NCBI RefSeq assembly: GCF_016587415.1
Contig: NZ_BNJI01000001.1
Coordinates: 496,001 to 560,000, forward strand
Reading direction: 5' to 3'
Source: Ktedonobacter sp. SOSP1-85
GTDB taxonomy: Bacteria; Chloroflexota; Ktedonobacteria; Ktedonobacterales; Ktedonobacteraceae
DNA: 64,000 bases
How positions within the stretch are numbered: the stretch's first letter is position 1; every line of letters begins with the position of its first letter. The notes beneath the pieces were generated by a model. That model was not told the origin of the DNA. It saw nothing but the letters and a program-made list of their open reading frames with translations, and made no database searches. Positions 34,869 to 43,989 of this stretch are shown one piece after another. A program made the translations under genes and the position numbers.

Positions 34869-35402
34869 ATGCTTGCGGATATGCTTATACTTGCCGCGCT
34901 TCTTTCTCGCCCAATGCATGGATATGAGATAAAGAAGGCTTACGATCAGACATTGGGCGGATTGGTGACACTGCACCATAATCAGCTCTATCCGGCGCTA
35001 CGGCGTTTTGAGGAGATGGGTGTGGTGCGACGCGAAGCAATCGAGCAACAAGGAAAGCCCAATCGCCACATCTATCATTTGACGGACCACGGTCTGTCCG
35101 AACTGCGCGAGATGCTACGCGACTTCCCACACGCAATCGCTCGCAACGATATGGACTTCTATGTGCGTTTCGCCCTCTTCGGCTTCCTGGAGCCTGAGGA
35201 TCGCGTGAAGATCCTGCAAACGCGTATACAGGCGCTCCAGTCCCTTATCCTGGAAAAGGGACGATACCAGAAATATCTTGATTCCCCCATTGTGGGCAAA
35301 GTACAGCCCTATGTTGAAAAATTGAATGCTTTCAATGATCAACGAATACGTGCGGAACTTGAGTGGCTGGCGCGAATGATCGAACAGGTGCAGTTCCCTT
35401 AA
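34869..35402 (+). CDS. PadR-family transcriptional regulator
   Basis: 177 residues from ATG 34869 (MLADMLILAALLSRPMHGYEI), with GGGGATGG upstream. The winged helix-turn-helix (ILAALLSRPMHGYEIKKAY, LYPALRRFEEMGVVRREA) and the C-terminal PadR helical domain (VRFALFGFLEPEDRVKILQ...KGRYQKYLDS) are both present. PadR proteins usually repress nearby efflux or detoxification genes; targets are not evident. A structured leader precedes it. Confidence 0.92.
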   Translation: MLADMLILAALLSRPMHGYEIKKAYDQTLGGLVTLHHNQLYPALRRFEEMGVVRREAIEQQGKPNRHIYHLTDHGLSELREMLRDFPHAIARNDMDFYVRFALFGFLEPEDRVKILQTRIQALQSLILEKGRYQKYLDSPIVGKVQPYVEKLNAFNDQRIRAELEWLARMIEQVQFP

Positions 35403-35511
35403 AGTTTATAACAGGCTCCAGGCAGAACCTCCCTTTTCTGTGGTTCGCGGAACCATCCTCGTATCCAGCCAACCTGGAAGAGATTCTACAAGATCATGGC
35501 TCCTGCATGTT

Positions 35512-36912
35512 TTACCCCAGGCGACCCATCACCGGCACGCTGATACGCTTCTGTAGTGTGATATATGCCTCCAGAGCTTCAGGCAAGATAGTAGGCATAT
35601 CATACGTGGGATTGAGCCCCCACGCGGGATCGGTATACCCTCCATAGGAGTCCAGTTCCCAGTCTGAACCCGCGACACGGTAGATCCGTTCTGGGTCTAC
35701 CAGCTCATCTCCAACATAGAGCTGCCCGGCACGCATGCTTGCGCCACTCAGGTGGAGAAGGCCTTGCGCGTGTCCACGCAATGGGCGGGGTCGCCTGGCA
35801 ACCATTTCAGGGTCGAGGCCACGCTGGATAACGGCAAGCAATTGTGCACCAGCCATATCCACGACCCCGGGATTCCCAGGCGAGGGACAGGCTTCCCAGA
35901 GCTTTCCACGCGTTAGGGGTCCTGACGGAAGCGCTTCAACAAAGCTGGCACCCGATGTTATCAAAGCCACCTCGGCCCCCATTCGTTCACGCAGCATATC
36001 AGCCATGAGGTTTACCGTACTACACTCACGCTCCTCTGAGAAGTCCAGTGGTTCCATGAGTTCGCCGATGACTTCACTAAACACATGCGTAATATCCTCT
36101 TCAATCAGCTTGACCTCTACCTCTATCTCTGGAGATAGAGGAATTTCCTCGCTGACGGGCTCGACGCGTACGCGCTCGACTGAGAGGCGTTCACCATCCC
36201 AGAGCAGATCAAGATAGCCAAGATGCTGCGCGTAGCAGCCCGCCTGAACAATCAGTACTTCACCAACACGCTCGCCTTCGGGTAGTAGGTCATGCGTATG
36301 CGCACCAATAATCAGGGGAACCACACCCTGTAGCTCGCTGGCAAGTTCGCGATCGTTCTTCAATCCCATATGTGAGAGAAGGATCACCACGTTGGCTCCT
36401 TGCTCGCGAAGCTGTCCCACCAGTTCGCGCACAAGCGCTACTGCCGGTAACTCAAGCATGCCAAAATATTTTGTATAGTTGTTAAACATGTTCTCAGAGA
36501 GGCCAATCACACCCAGGTGCAACGCTCCCGCCTTGAGAATGGTAGCAGCCTGTACACCTTCAGGATTCGTGCCGTTGGGCAGGCGCAGGTTGGCCAGGAG
36601 TTGGGGAAAACCCGAAACCTCTCCATACTCCTTCAGAATCTCGTACCCATAACGCAGCAGACCGCCATTGCCAATCGTCGCGACGTCACAGCCTGCGGCC
36701 GCCAGCAGACGGTGCATTCCTGTGCCACGCGTCAGATTGCTCAAGCGTACCGAGGATTCTTCTATGTCACCACCATCAAGATAGAGAATCGGTAGGTGAG
36801 AAAAAGCCGCACGCTCCTGCTTCACCAGCGTTGCAATGCGGGCCAGACCATCAATACGTCCATGGATGTCATTACTATGCAGAATACGTACCCGTTGAGA
36901 GAGTGTTGTCAT
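35512..36912 (-). CDS. 5'-nucleotidase/UshA-like metallophosphoesterase
   Basis: 466 residues. N-terminal metallophosphatase: ILHSNDIHGRIDG (Asp/His metal site), LYLDGGDIEESS, LLSHMGLKND and IIGAHTHD. The C-terminal domain is the 5'-nucleotidase nucleoside-binding fold (STVNLMADMLRERMGAEVALITSGA). The usual GNHE motif, which provides a metal Asn and catalytic His, reads IGNGGLLRYG here, so the His is absent. There is no signal peptide, so it is cytosolic, unlike periplasmic UshA. Possibly a dedicated intracellular phosphoesterase with changed catalysis. Confidence 0.88.
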   Translation of the reverse strand: MTTLSQRVRILHSNDIHGRIDGLARIATLVKQERAAFSHLPILYLDGGDIEESSVRLSNLTRGTGMHRLLAAAGCDVATIGNGGLLRYGYEILKEYGEVSGFPQLLANLRLPNGTNPEGVQAATILKAGALHLGVIGLSENMFNNYTKYFGMLELPAVALVRELVGQLREQGANVVILLSHMGLKNDRELASELQGVVPLIIGAHTHDLLPEGERVGEVLIVQAGCYAQHLGYLDLLWDGERLSVERVRVEPVSEEIPLSPEIEVEVKLIEEDITHVFSEVIGELMEPLDFSEERECSTVNLMADMLRERMGAEVALITSGASFVEALPSGPLTRGKLWEACPSPGNPGVVDMAGAQLLAVIQRGLDPEMVARRPRPLRGHAQGLLHLSGASMRAGQLYVGDELVDPERIYRVAGSDWELDSYGGYTDPAWGLNPTYDMPTILPEALEAYITLQKRISVPVMGRLG

Positions 36913-37583
36913 AAATTTTCCTTCAAATATACATACTCATCTATATTGCAATTATTGTAACACACGTGTTCATCACCTTGATCCTGCCACGTTAAGGCTT
37001 TTTTCCTGTCTCTCCCTGGAATCCCTATTGACTATTCAATTGAGACAAGTGATCTTCTCAGCCCAGGAGCTTTCCCAATGCCAAGCGGGCGAAGCGCGAG
37101 ACCACAAAGAAGCAGTCATGGTTCATGCCAGGAACGTGACTGGCGCACCAACTGTGTTCCGAAAGCAAGCATCCCCTTTCTCGTTTTCTCCATCATCAAG
37201 CTCATCTTCCACCAGCGATTTGCTCGGTAGGAATTCATACGCTGAAAGCGCTTAAAAGCGCGATTTTATTTGATCGAGGATTGTTGCCAACGTTAGTTCA
37301 ATTGAGGTACACTTCTAACATGTGTATTCCGTATCTGACCAAACACCAATGGCGTTTATTTTGCATCTCTTGCGGATGGGTAAGAAGTCTTTAATTAACG
37401 CTCCATTTCATGGGCGAAACGAGGAGAAAGGCAGCTGTAGCCTGCTTGAAACTGACTGTCAAATTGACAGCAATGTGCCTGGTCAAAAGTAGATACGGTT
37501 TAACATATATAGACCATTTGCAGCCTCAATGAGGGAAATAGACCAGTTTGGCAAAGTGTCGAGCTGGGCTTAAAATGGCTTGT
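36913..37583. other. Long intergenic region, no gene seen
   Basis: About 670 bases between the phosphoesterase and the transporter, divergently bounded. No ORF with a ribosome site and no repeat of note; only scattered AT-rich tracts that may hold both promoters. Confidence 0.4.
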
Positions 37584-37668
37584 ATGCTACACTATGTAGC
37601 ATGCGTGAGAGCCTTGCATGCTACATCTAGCAAGCATGCAAGTTTCCTAGAGGAGGGCAAGCCTCCTC
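37584..37668 (+). promoter_or_regulatory. Leader with mutually exclusive hairpins before the APC transporter
   Basis: Hairpin A: ATGCTACA (37584-37591) / TGTAGCAT (37595-37602). Hairpin B: TGTAGCATGC (37595-37604) / GCATGCTACA (37616-37625), 10 bp, which excludes A and C. Hairpin C: CTTGCATGC (37613-37621) / GCATGCAAG (37634-37642). Hairpin D: GAGGAGG (37650-37656) / CCTCCTC (37662-37668). This arrangement is typical of attenuators or riboswitch expression platforms. The transporter ATG is 35 nt further on. Confidence 0.5.
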
Positions 37669-37702
37669 GCATCATTCTCGACCAAAAGGATGACAGTTCG
37701 AC

Positions 37703-39736
37703 ATGGCACAGGAATCTGTGGCTTCAACAACATCAGAGGTAGGACATGAGGGAAGCGAGCATAATACAAAAAATATGCTTGGCCCTTTACTCTGCTGGGC
37801 AGTAGTCTTTGCAGATATTGGGACCTCGGTCTACTACACACCTGGAATTCTCTATCAAACCGTTCACGGGCTCGCGGGTTTCTTCGTCTTCTTAACGATG
37901 ACCGTTTTTGTGTTGCTCACATTAAAATATGCAGAAGTAACACATCGCTATCCTCAAGGCGGCGGCGTCGTGACAGTGGGAGCACAGGCCCTTAACCCCT
38001 GGTTTGGTGCGCTGGGGGGTATGTTTATCCTGGTTGACTACTTTCTGACCGCAGCCATTAGTAGTCTCTCCGGCATCCAGTACCTAAACGTGGTTCTGCC
38101 TACGCTGGCACCCTATATCCTTTGGATTACGGTTGTCGTCGTCATACTCCTTGGCATCCTCAACTGGGTAGGCATCAGTGAAAGCGCGAAGGTGAGTCTC
38201 TTTGGCGCGATTATCGCCTTTGTCAGTGATATCGCCATCCTCTTCACCGTCTTTACCCACATTTCATTCGGCGAGTTTTTACAGCTCTTCCCGAAAATGT
38301 TTGCCAATCAGCATCTGACGGGATTAGCCCTGCTAACTGGCTTTGCCAGCGCCTTCCTGGCCTTCTCGGGCCTGGAGAGTATCTCACAGCTCTCCCCCGT
38401 TATGAAGCGCCCACATAAGAAGGTTGCGGGACAGGCCCTTTTTCTGGTGGTCATCACGATTGGCCTCACCAGCCCACTTTTGACGCTCTTCTCGACACAA
38501 CTACTTCCTTCCAATATCCTGACCAATCCGGATACCTCCGGGCAGGTCATTTCGCTACTGGCAGGTAATTGGGGTAGCGTTGCCCTCCAGACAGAGGTGG
38601 CTATCAGCGCCAGCGCGCTGCTGGTCTTCGCCAGTAATACGGCAATTATCGGTGCGTATCATGTGTTTATGGCCCTCTCACGGATGGGCTTCCTGCCGGA
38701 AGTCATCTTGAAGCGCAATAAGCTGCGCGATACCCCTCACTTCTCTATTGCCCTGGCAACCTTGATTCCGGTTGCGATCCTTATCGCCGTCAACGGTAAC
38801 ATCAACCTGCTGGGTGATCTGTATGCCTTCGGCCTCCTGGGCGCCTTTACGCTCACCTGCCTGGGCCTGGACGTGGTTCGCACGCGCGATTGGCGGAAGG
38901 CCCGCGCGGCACGTCAGAGGCGCATGGCATTGAACACACAAGGGAATGGCCATGCTGGCGTCGGTAGCATCACTTCGACGCATGACCTGCAACTCTCGCA
39001 GATTGAAGCGCTCAGTAATACGGATAAGCCATTGAATAATGGCTCCGGTCTCTCACTGCAAGAAGCGCAAAAAGAGACGCATGGCTTGTGGTTTAAGATC
39101 GAGTATGTTCTGGGTATTCTGACCACTTTGCTGGTTGCGATTGCCTGGGTGACGAACCTGATCTTTAAGCGCGATGCCACAATCTTCGGTGGCAGTATCA
39201 CGATTGTGGGTATGATTATTGCCTACCTCTATCATGCGCGCTCCAGGAGAGTCACCGGCCGCGTCACTGTACCAGTGGTGGTCACACGCATCGAAGAGCG
39301 GATGCCCAACTCGATTCTGGCCATTCTCAAGCCAGGTGACCCACGTAATGAGGCGGTTATCCGTGCCGCGGTCAATAATAATGAGCAACATCGTCCGGTC
39401 GTCTTCCTGTATCTGAGTGATGCGAAAACGCGGCCTCATACGCCTCGTATGATGGAGATTGTTGATCCGTATCTGGATGATGAGCAGGCTAAAGAAGCCT
39501 TTGGCAAAGCCGAGAGCATGGCACTCAATGCCAAGTTGCCTGTCCGCAAGTATGTGTATCTGCAAGGGCAGCCAGAGCTTGCCACACAAATCTGGCAGAT
39601 GCTCCATCCAAAGGATACGCTCGTTTCGGCAGCTGATGTCGAGGAAAACGAAAAGATCAAAAATATCAATCCAGATCGTATTCGCTACGAAGTTACACCC
39701 GAAGGCAGAGTGGCCCACCTGCTCAAGCGCTGGTAG
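37703..39736 (+). CDS. APC-superfamily permease with large cytosolic C-terminal domain
   Basis: 677 residues from ATG 37703 (AAAGGA 12 nt upstream). The N-terminal helix reads AVVFADIGTSVYYTPGIL, recalling the GDIGTSPLY motif of KUP/KimA-like transporters. About 10-12 helices to residue 400, a polar linker 400-465, two more helices, and a soluble tail (535-677) with a Usp-like core (NSILAILKPGDPRNEAVIRA, RPVVFLYLSDAKTRP). Divergent KdpE/KdpD-like genes follow, so potassium or osmolyte uptake is a reasonable guess. Amino acid transport is the alternative. Confidence 0.85.
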   Translation: MAQESVASTTSEVGHEGSEHNTKNMLGPLLCWAVVFADIGTSVYYTPGILYQTVHGLAGFFVFLTMTVFVLLTLKYAEVTHRYPQGGGVVTVGAQALNPWFGALGGMFILVDYFLTAAISSLSGIQYLNVVLPTLAPYILWITVVVVILLGILNWVGISESAKVSLFGAIIAFVSDIAILFTVFTHISFGEFLQLFPKMFANQHLTGLALLTGFASAFLAFSGLESISQLSPVMKRPHKKVAGQALFLVVITIGLTSPLLTLFSTQLLPSNILTNPDTSGQVISLLAGNWGSVALQTEVAISASALLVFASNTAIIGAYHVFMALSRMGFLPEVILKRNKLRDTPHFSIALATLIPVAILIAVNGNINLLGDLYAFGLLGAFTLTCLGLDVVRTRDWRKARAARQRRMALNTQGNGHAGVGSITSTHDLQLSQIEALSNTDKPLNNGSGLSLQEAQKETHGLWFKIEYVLGILTTLLVAIAWVTNLIFKRDATIFGGSITIVGMIIAYLYHARSRRVTGRVTVPVVVTRIEERMPNSILAILKPGDPRNEAVIRAAVNNNEQHRPVVFLYLSDAKTRPHTPRMMEIVDPYLDDEQAKEAFGKAESMALNAKLPVRKYVYLQGQPELATQIWQMLHPKDTLVSAADVEENEKIKNINPDRIRYEVTPEGRVAHLLKRW

Positions 39737-39771
39737 GCCAGCATGTTGCCAGTCAATGGCTCGTTCTCGCT

Positions 39772-40476
39772 CTATTCTGGCTCCTCGCTGTTAAAGCGAT
39801 AGCCAACACCCGAGATGGTCAGAATAAAACGAGGATGAGCTGGGTCTGGCTCGATTTTGCGCCGCAACTGCCCAATATACACATGTAAATAATGTGCCTC
39901 TGTGCCATACCCCGTTCCCCATACCTGCGACAGCAACATCTGACGCGTCATGATCTTGCCCGAGTTACGGATCAACGCCTTCAAGAGATCATACTCGGTC
40001 GGCGTCAGCTTCACTTCTTTCCCCTCAACCTGCACCAGGCGCTGGGAGAAATCCACGCGCAAGGGGCCAGCCTGAAAGACTGGTTCCGTTCCCACCTTGA
40101 CCTGGGCTGAATGCCGTAAGGCCACACGTACACGCGCCAGGACCTCATTTAAGCCAAAGGGTTTGGAGACATAGTCGTCTGCCCCCAGGTCCAACGCCTG
40201 CACCTTGTCACGCTCTGTATCCTTCACGGAAAGCACGATGATGGGCAGGTTCGATTGCTCCCGCACTTTTCGGCACACCTCAAGCCCACTGATTCCAGGC
40301 AGTCCCAGATCAAGCAAGATAAGATCCGGGCGATGGCGCGCCACCTCTTCCAGCGCCTCTTCGCCACTGGAGGCAGAAAAGACTTCATAGCCATAAGCCG
40401 TCAGGCTTCTTTGTAAGGCACGCACAATCTCAATTTCATCGTCAACTACAAGTATACGAGCACCACTTTTATGCAT
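39772..40476 (-). CDS. OmpR-family response regulator, KdpE-like
   Basis: 234 residues. Receiver domain with ILVVDDE (D12/D13), phospho-acceptor D56 in LILLDLGLPG, and KPFG. The C-terminal winged helix (LTPTEYDLLKALIRNSGKIMTR, AHYLHVYIGQLRRKIEPDP, ISGVGYRF) closely follows KdpE. Its start overlaps the sensor kinase stop by 8 nt. No kdpFABC is in the window; it may control the adjacent transporter. Confidence 0.92.
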   Translation of the reverse strand: MHKSGARILVVDDEIEIVRALQRSLTAYGYEVFSASSGEEALEEVARHRPDLILLDLGLPGISGLEVCRKVREQSNLPIIVLSVKDTERDKVQALDLGADDYVSKPFGLNEVLARVRVALRHSAQVKVGTEPVFQAGPLRVDFSQRLVQVEGKEVKLTPTEYDLLKALIRNSGKIMTRQMLLSQVWGTGYGTEAHYLHVYIGQLRRKIEPDPAHPRFILTISGVGYRFNSEEPE

Positions 40477-42160
40477 AGTCCAGTTCTTCTCCCTTTGTCA
40501 GTGGCAAGGTAAAGCGGAAAATCGCGCCCCCCTCAAGCCTGTTCTCGGCCCAGATGCGACCTCCATGCGCCTCGATTAAACCACGGCAGACTGCCAGGCC
40601 TAATCCCGTTCCCATTGTACTACTACTGGAGCGCCTGGTTCCTGATACACGGTAGAATTTGTCAAAGATACGCTCCAGGTCGCCTGGAGGAATGCCCGGT
40701 CCATAATCACCAATACTTACAAGCATATTCTCATCCATGACTTCAACCGAGATTTCTATTGGTGAGCCAACAGCGGTATAACGTGCCGCATTCTCCAGCA
40801 AATTCGTGACCACCTGGTCCAACTGTAGGTAATCAATCTGAACAGGGGGTAAATCCTCTGGAAGCGAGGTCCGAATCTCGCGCCCTTCTAATGTTGTCTG
40901 CATATGCCCCAGCACATCGTGAATAAGCTCATCAATAGGATACCACTCCTTCTCCGGATGGAGCGCCCCGCCCTCGATGCGCGACATATCGAGTAAATTG
41001 CCTACCAGGCGATTCAAACGATCGGCTTGCCGTTCGATCGCCTGAATAAAGCCTTTTCGCTCCTCTTCACCCCATGAGACATCTTCTTGGAGCAGACTGC
41101 TGGCCGCCGCTTTGATAGAGGCCAGCGGCGTGCGCAAATCATGGGAAACCGAAGACAGCAGTGCCGAGCGCAAGGCATCGGTGCGCCGTAATAGCTCAAC
41201 CTGCATGCTTTCACGTCGGAGGCGCGCCCGGTCAATAACCGCCGCCGCCTGGTCCATAAAGGTCCAGAAGAACGCGGCTCTCTGTGAGAGCTGCTCGCCT
41301 CTTCCACGCGCACGCGTCCCCAGCATAAATTGCTGTGGATCCTCATTCATCAACAGACGCACGACACCAACGCTGCGTTGTCCCAACATCAAGGGCAACA
41401 TACGAATGTATCCCCGCTTTGAGGCGTCGGCATCCATCCTGCGACGATACCAGTACCGGATAGGGTCACGCGCCGAGACCAACGCATCGCTATGGAGGTC
41501 GATCACCTTTCCTTCGCGCATGGCCGTCATGGCCGTCACCTGCTCGTCAGGTACTAATTCCATGACTGTACCTGGTGTCTGTTTTACGTCGGCATGTAAA
41601 ACAAGCTGATTTTTCTCATTGGGGAGAAGAATAGCACAATCGCGCACCCCTGACGAGGTAAACTCGCGCACAACCGCCTGGGCCACCACCTGGAGCTGGC
41701 GCTCCATACTCGCCTCATTCGTGGTAGCGCTCACCAGTTCATACAACGCACGCGTCTCACTTTCACGCATTGTTGCCTGCTGGGCGCGCTGTCGCAGAGC
41801 AGCCGCTAGCTGACCGGTAAAAATAGCCGTGACGAGAAAAATGAAGAGCGCTAACCATTCCTCAGACTTAGCAATGGAAAAAGTATAGAATGGTGGGACA
41901 AGAAAATAATCAAAAGAAAGGAAAGCAACGACAGAGGCCACCGTCGCGGCATAGAGTCCCCGTGTACTTGCCAGCACCAGCACAATAAGTAAATAGATGA
42001 GCGAGACGTTTGGGATCGTTGGATACAGTCTAAGAAGGTAGAGACAAAGCGTCACTGCCAGAGAACTCAGAATTCCCAGGCATGAGTCGATGATATAAAG
42101 CTGTCCCTTCTGCCCCTTATCCGCTTTGAGGAACAAAAGTTGCTCGATTATTCTTTTCAT
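40469..42160 (-). CDS. KdpD-like sensor histidine kinase lacking the N-terminal KdpD domain
   Basis: 563 residues from ATG 42160 (MKRIIEQLLFLKADKG). Domains in order: a four-helix DUF4118 membrane domain (20-120, with the characteristic FDYFLVPPFYTFSIA), a GAF domain (about 135-300), HisKA with H340 (SSVSHDLRTPLASIK), and HATPase (LLENAARY, GDYGPGIP, TGLGLAVCRG). Canonical KdpD also has an N-terminal KdpD/Usp module that senses K+ or c-di-AMP; that is absent here. The nearby transporter's Usp-like tail could supply such a module in trans, which is speculative. Confidence 0.9.
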   Translation of the reverse strand: MKRIIEQLLFLKADKGQKGQLYIIDSCLGILSSLAVTLCLYLLRLYPTIPNVSLIYLLIVLVLASTRGLYAATVASVVAFLSFDYFLVPPFYTFSIAKSEEWLALFIFLVTAIFTGQLAAALRQRAQQATMRESETRALYELVSATTNEASMERQLQVVAQAVVREFTSSGVRDCAILLPNEKNQLVLHADVKQTPGTVMELVPDEQVTAMTAMREGKVIDLHSDALVSARDPIRYWYRRRMDADASKRGYIRMLPLMLGQRSVGVVRLLMNEDPQQFMLGTRARGRGEQLSQRAAFFWTFMDQAAAVIDRARLRRESMQVELLRRTDALRSALLSSVSHDLRTPLASIKAAASSLLQEDVSWGEEERKGFIQAIERQADRLNRLVGNLLDMSRIEGGALHPEKEWYPIDELIHDVLGHMQTTLEGREIRTSLPEDLPPVQIDYLQLDQVVTNLLENAARYTAVGSPIEISVEVMDENMLVSIGDYGPGIPPGDLERIFDKFYRVSGTRRSSSSTMGTGLGLAVCRGLIEAHGGRIWAENRLEGGAIFRFTLPLTKGEELDYA

Positions 42161-42317
42161 AGTGATGAGCCTATATACTACACACAAACCCCATCTAGAG
42201 ACACAGCACAACCTCACAATTGACTGCCAAAAAGAAGCATAGCACATCTCAGAAGTAACTGTAAGCCCTGGTTAAAACTCTCTTGACCACGCGGCCCGTG
42301 GCGCATATACTGCAAGC

Positions 42318-43658
42318 ATGAAACGACAAGATCTGGCGATTCTCGCCCTCCTGCTACTGCTGGCTAGCCTGCTCCTCATCGCCTGCCAACCTGGGCATGA
42401 TGGAACAAAGATCATTGGCTATCTCAAAGATGGACAACTCTGGACGGTTGACGCCAATGGCGCCAATAGTTTCGCCATCGCCAAACAAGATGTGCCAGTC
42501 ATCGGGTATAGTTGGTCGCCCAATCATCAGATTGTGGCCTTTCGCACGCTCGATACGGACTTCGCACGTACCCCGGCAGCCAGAAGTGTCCTGGCAGAGC
42601 AGAGGCCAGGTGGCATAATACAGGATGCCCCTGGCGCCGTCAGTACCGTTGGAATCGATGGTGGCACGCCCATAGTTGTCGCCTTCTCAAACACCAACGC
42701 ACGTTATAGCAATGCCACCTGGAATCCATCTGGGAATCGCCTCCTGCTCCGCCAAACGAGTGTAGGCGATACTTTTCAGGCTGGCGATGCCACCTGGTGG
42801 CTCACCCAGAACGATCAGCCCGGTGGGATCGCCGCCAAAATCTTCCCCACCAGCTATGCGTTCCCTTCTTTCGGCTATACGAATGATCTTGTCGCGGGAA
42901 TTGCTGATAAAGGACTCTTCACCACAATCCTGGCTGGCACACAACAACGCGCGCTCACCAACCAGGGACTCACCGGGCATCCCCTTCCTGCTGGACTCGA
43001 ACGCGTGCTCTGGCAACCACAACACCAGGATACGAGTCTGCTGTATGCGCAAAGCATGGATTCTCAGCCCGCATCTTCTGGACACCCGGCACAGGTACAA
43101 TTGATATTGCGCTCTCTAAAGGGAGAGCAACGCGTGCTGGCAACCTGCGCCTGCACGCAGTTTGCCTGGAGTCCCGATGGCAACGCGATTCTCTATACAA
43201 CCGGTACCTCATTTACTATTTTACCTCTCAACCAGCGACATGCGTTCTGCTTCCATGCCGATCAAGAGAGCACGCCCTCCTGGTCGCCTGATGGCCGCTT
43301 TCTCTTGCTCAATAGTCCACACAGCCTGATACTGATAGATGTCGCCCATCAACGTACCCAGACCCTCCTGAGCAGCCCCGCTGGTACAGGGGGTCAGTTA
43401 GGAAACGCGGTCGATAGCAAAGCGCTGCTCCAGCCCTTGCCCAATAGTCCCTGGGCAGCCGATAGCCAGCATTTCCTCTTCCTGACACAGCAGCGTCTCT
43501 CCTGGCAGGGGAAACGCCTGGCCCAGGGAGAGGGTCTTTATACTGTATCCCTGACACCTGATGGAGGTCTACAAGGGGTGCCTACCCTGGTTGCAACGGG
43601 CGCAATTAGCCAGCCCGGCTGGACTTACCAGGACCCCAATACCTCCTTCCTGTTTTAA
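42318..43658 (+). CDS. Lipoprotein with TolB-like/WD40-like beta-propeller
   Basis: 446 residues with a lipoprotein signal (LLLLLASLLLIACQPG, lipobox LIAC). The mature part shows repeated beta-propeller blades: SWSPNHQIVAFR, TWNPSGNRLLLRQ, AWSPDGNAILYTTG, SWSPDGRFLLLNS and SPWAADSQHFLFLT, ending in the last strand GWTYQDPN. It is surface-anchored; the role is unknown. Its start is divergent from the sensor kinase (157-bp gap). Confidence 0.85.
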   Translation: MKRQDLAILALLLLLASLLLIACQPGHDGTKIIGYLKDGQLWTVDANGANSFAIAKQDVPVIGYSWSPNHQIVAFRTLDTDFARTPAARSVLAEQRPGGIIQDAPGAVSTVGIDGGTPIVVAFSNTNARYSNATWNPSGNRLLLRQTSVGDTFQAGDATWWLTQNDQPGGIAAKIFPTSYAFPSFGYTNDLVAGIADKGLFTTILAGTQQRALTNQGLTGHPLPAGLERVLWQPQHQDTSLLYAQSMDSQPASSGHPAQVQLILRSLKGEQRVLATCACTQFAWSPDGNAILYTTGTSFTILPLNQRHAFCFHADQESTPSWSPDGRFLLLNSPHSLILIDVAHQRTQTLLSSPAGTGGQLGNAVDSKALLQPLPNSPWAADSQHFLFLTQQRLSWQGKRLAQGEGLYTVSLTPDGGLQGVPTLVATGAISQPGWTYQDPNTSFLF

Positions 43659-43700
43659 ACAGGACAAGGAAAACAATACGTAGGAAGGAAAACAGCACAG

Positions 43701-43883
43701 ATGAATAAACACCAGGACGAGAGCTTTGACGAGGATTTTGACGAGGAGGAATACGACGACATGGAGCTTCTTGAGCGGCTGGAGACGCTGCGCGAGGACA
43801 TGGAGGAGCTCAATGTGCGTACACTAGACGATGTCATCCAACAGATCAAAGAACTGCACCAGAAGCTCGACGCCAAGGCATAG
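43701..43883 (+). CDS. Small acidic coiled-coil protein (60 aa)
   Basis: 60 residues from ATG 43701, 42 nt after the propeller gene. The first half is strongly acidic (DEDFDEEEYDD); the second is a heptad-like helix (LLERLETLREDMEEL...DVIQQIKELHQKL). No recognised domain. It ends 4 nt before a 27-bp hairpin. Confidence 0.75.
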   Translation: MNKHQDESFDEDFDEEEYDDMELLERLETLREDMEELNVRTLDDVIQQIKELHQKLDAKA

Positions 43884-43887
43884 CGGC

Positions 43888-43964
43888 GCTACTAAAGTAC
43901 GCGTCTACATATCCATCGTACGAGATGCCCCGTACCAGGATATGTAGACGCGTACTTTAGTAGC
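43888..43964. terminator. 27-bp perfect inverted repeat between convergent genes
   Basis: Arms 43888-43914 and 43938-43964 are perfectly complementary, with a 23-nt loop that itself contains CGTAC/GTACG. It lies between the acidic protein and livF (convergent), probably a bidirectional terminator though without T-runs. Confidence 0.85.
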
Positions 43965-43989
43965 GTTGTCCCCCTCTGGTCAGTGGCGA

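Noticed and set aside
37584..37668. c-di-AMP (ydaO) riboswitch
   Set aside because: The position before a possible K+ transporter fits, but I found none of the conserved core sequence.
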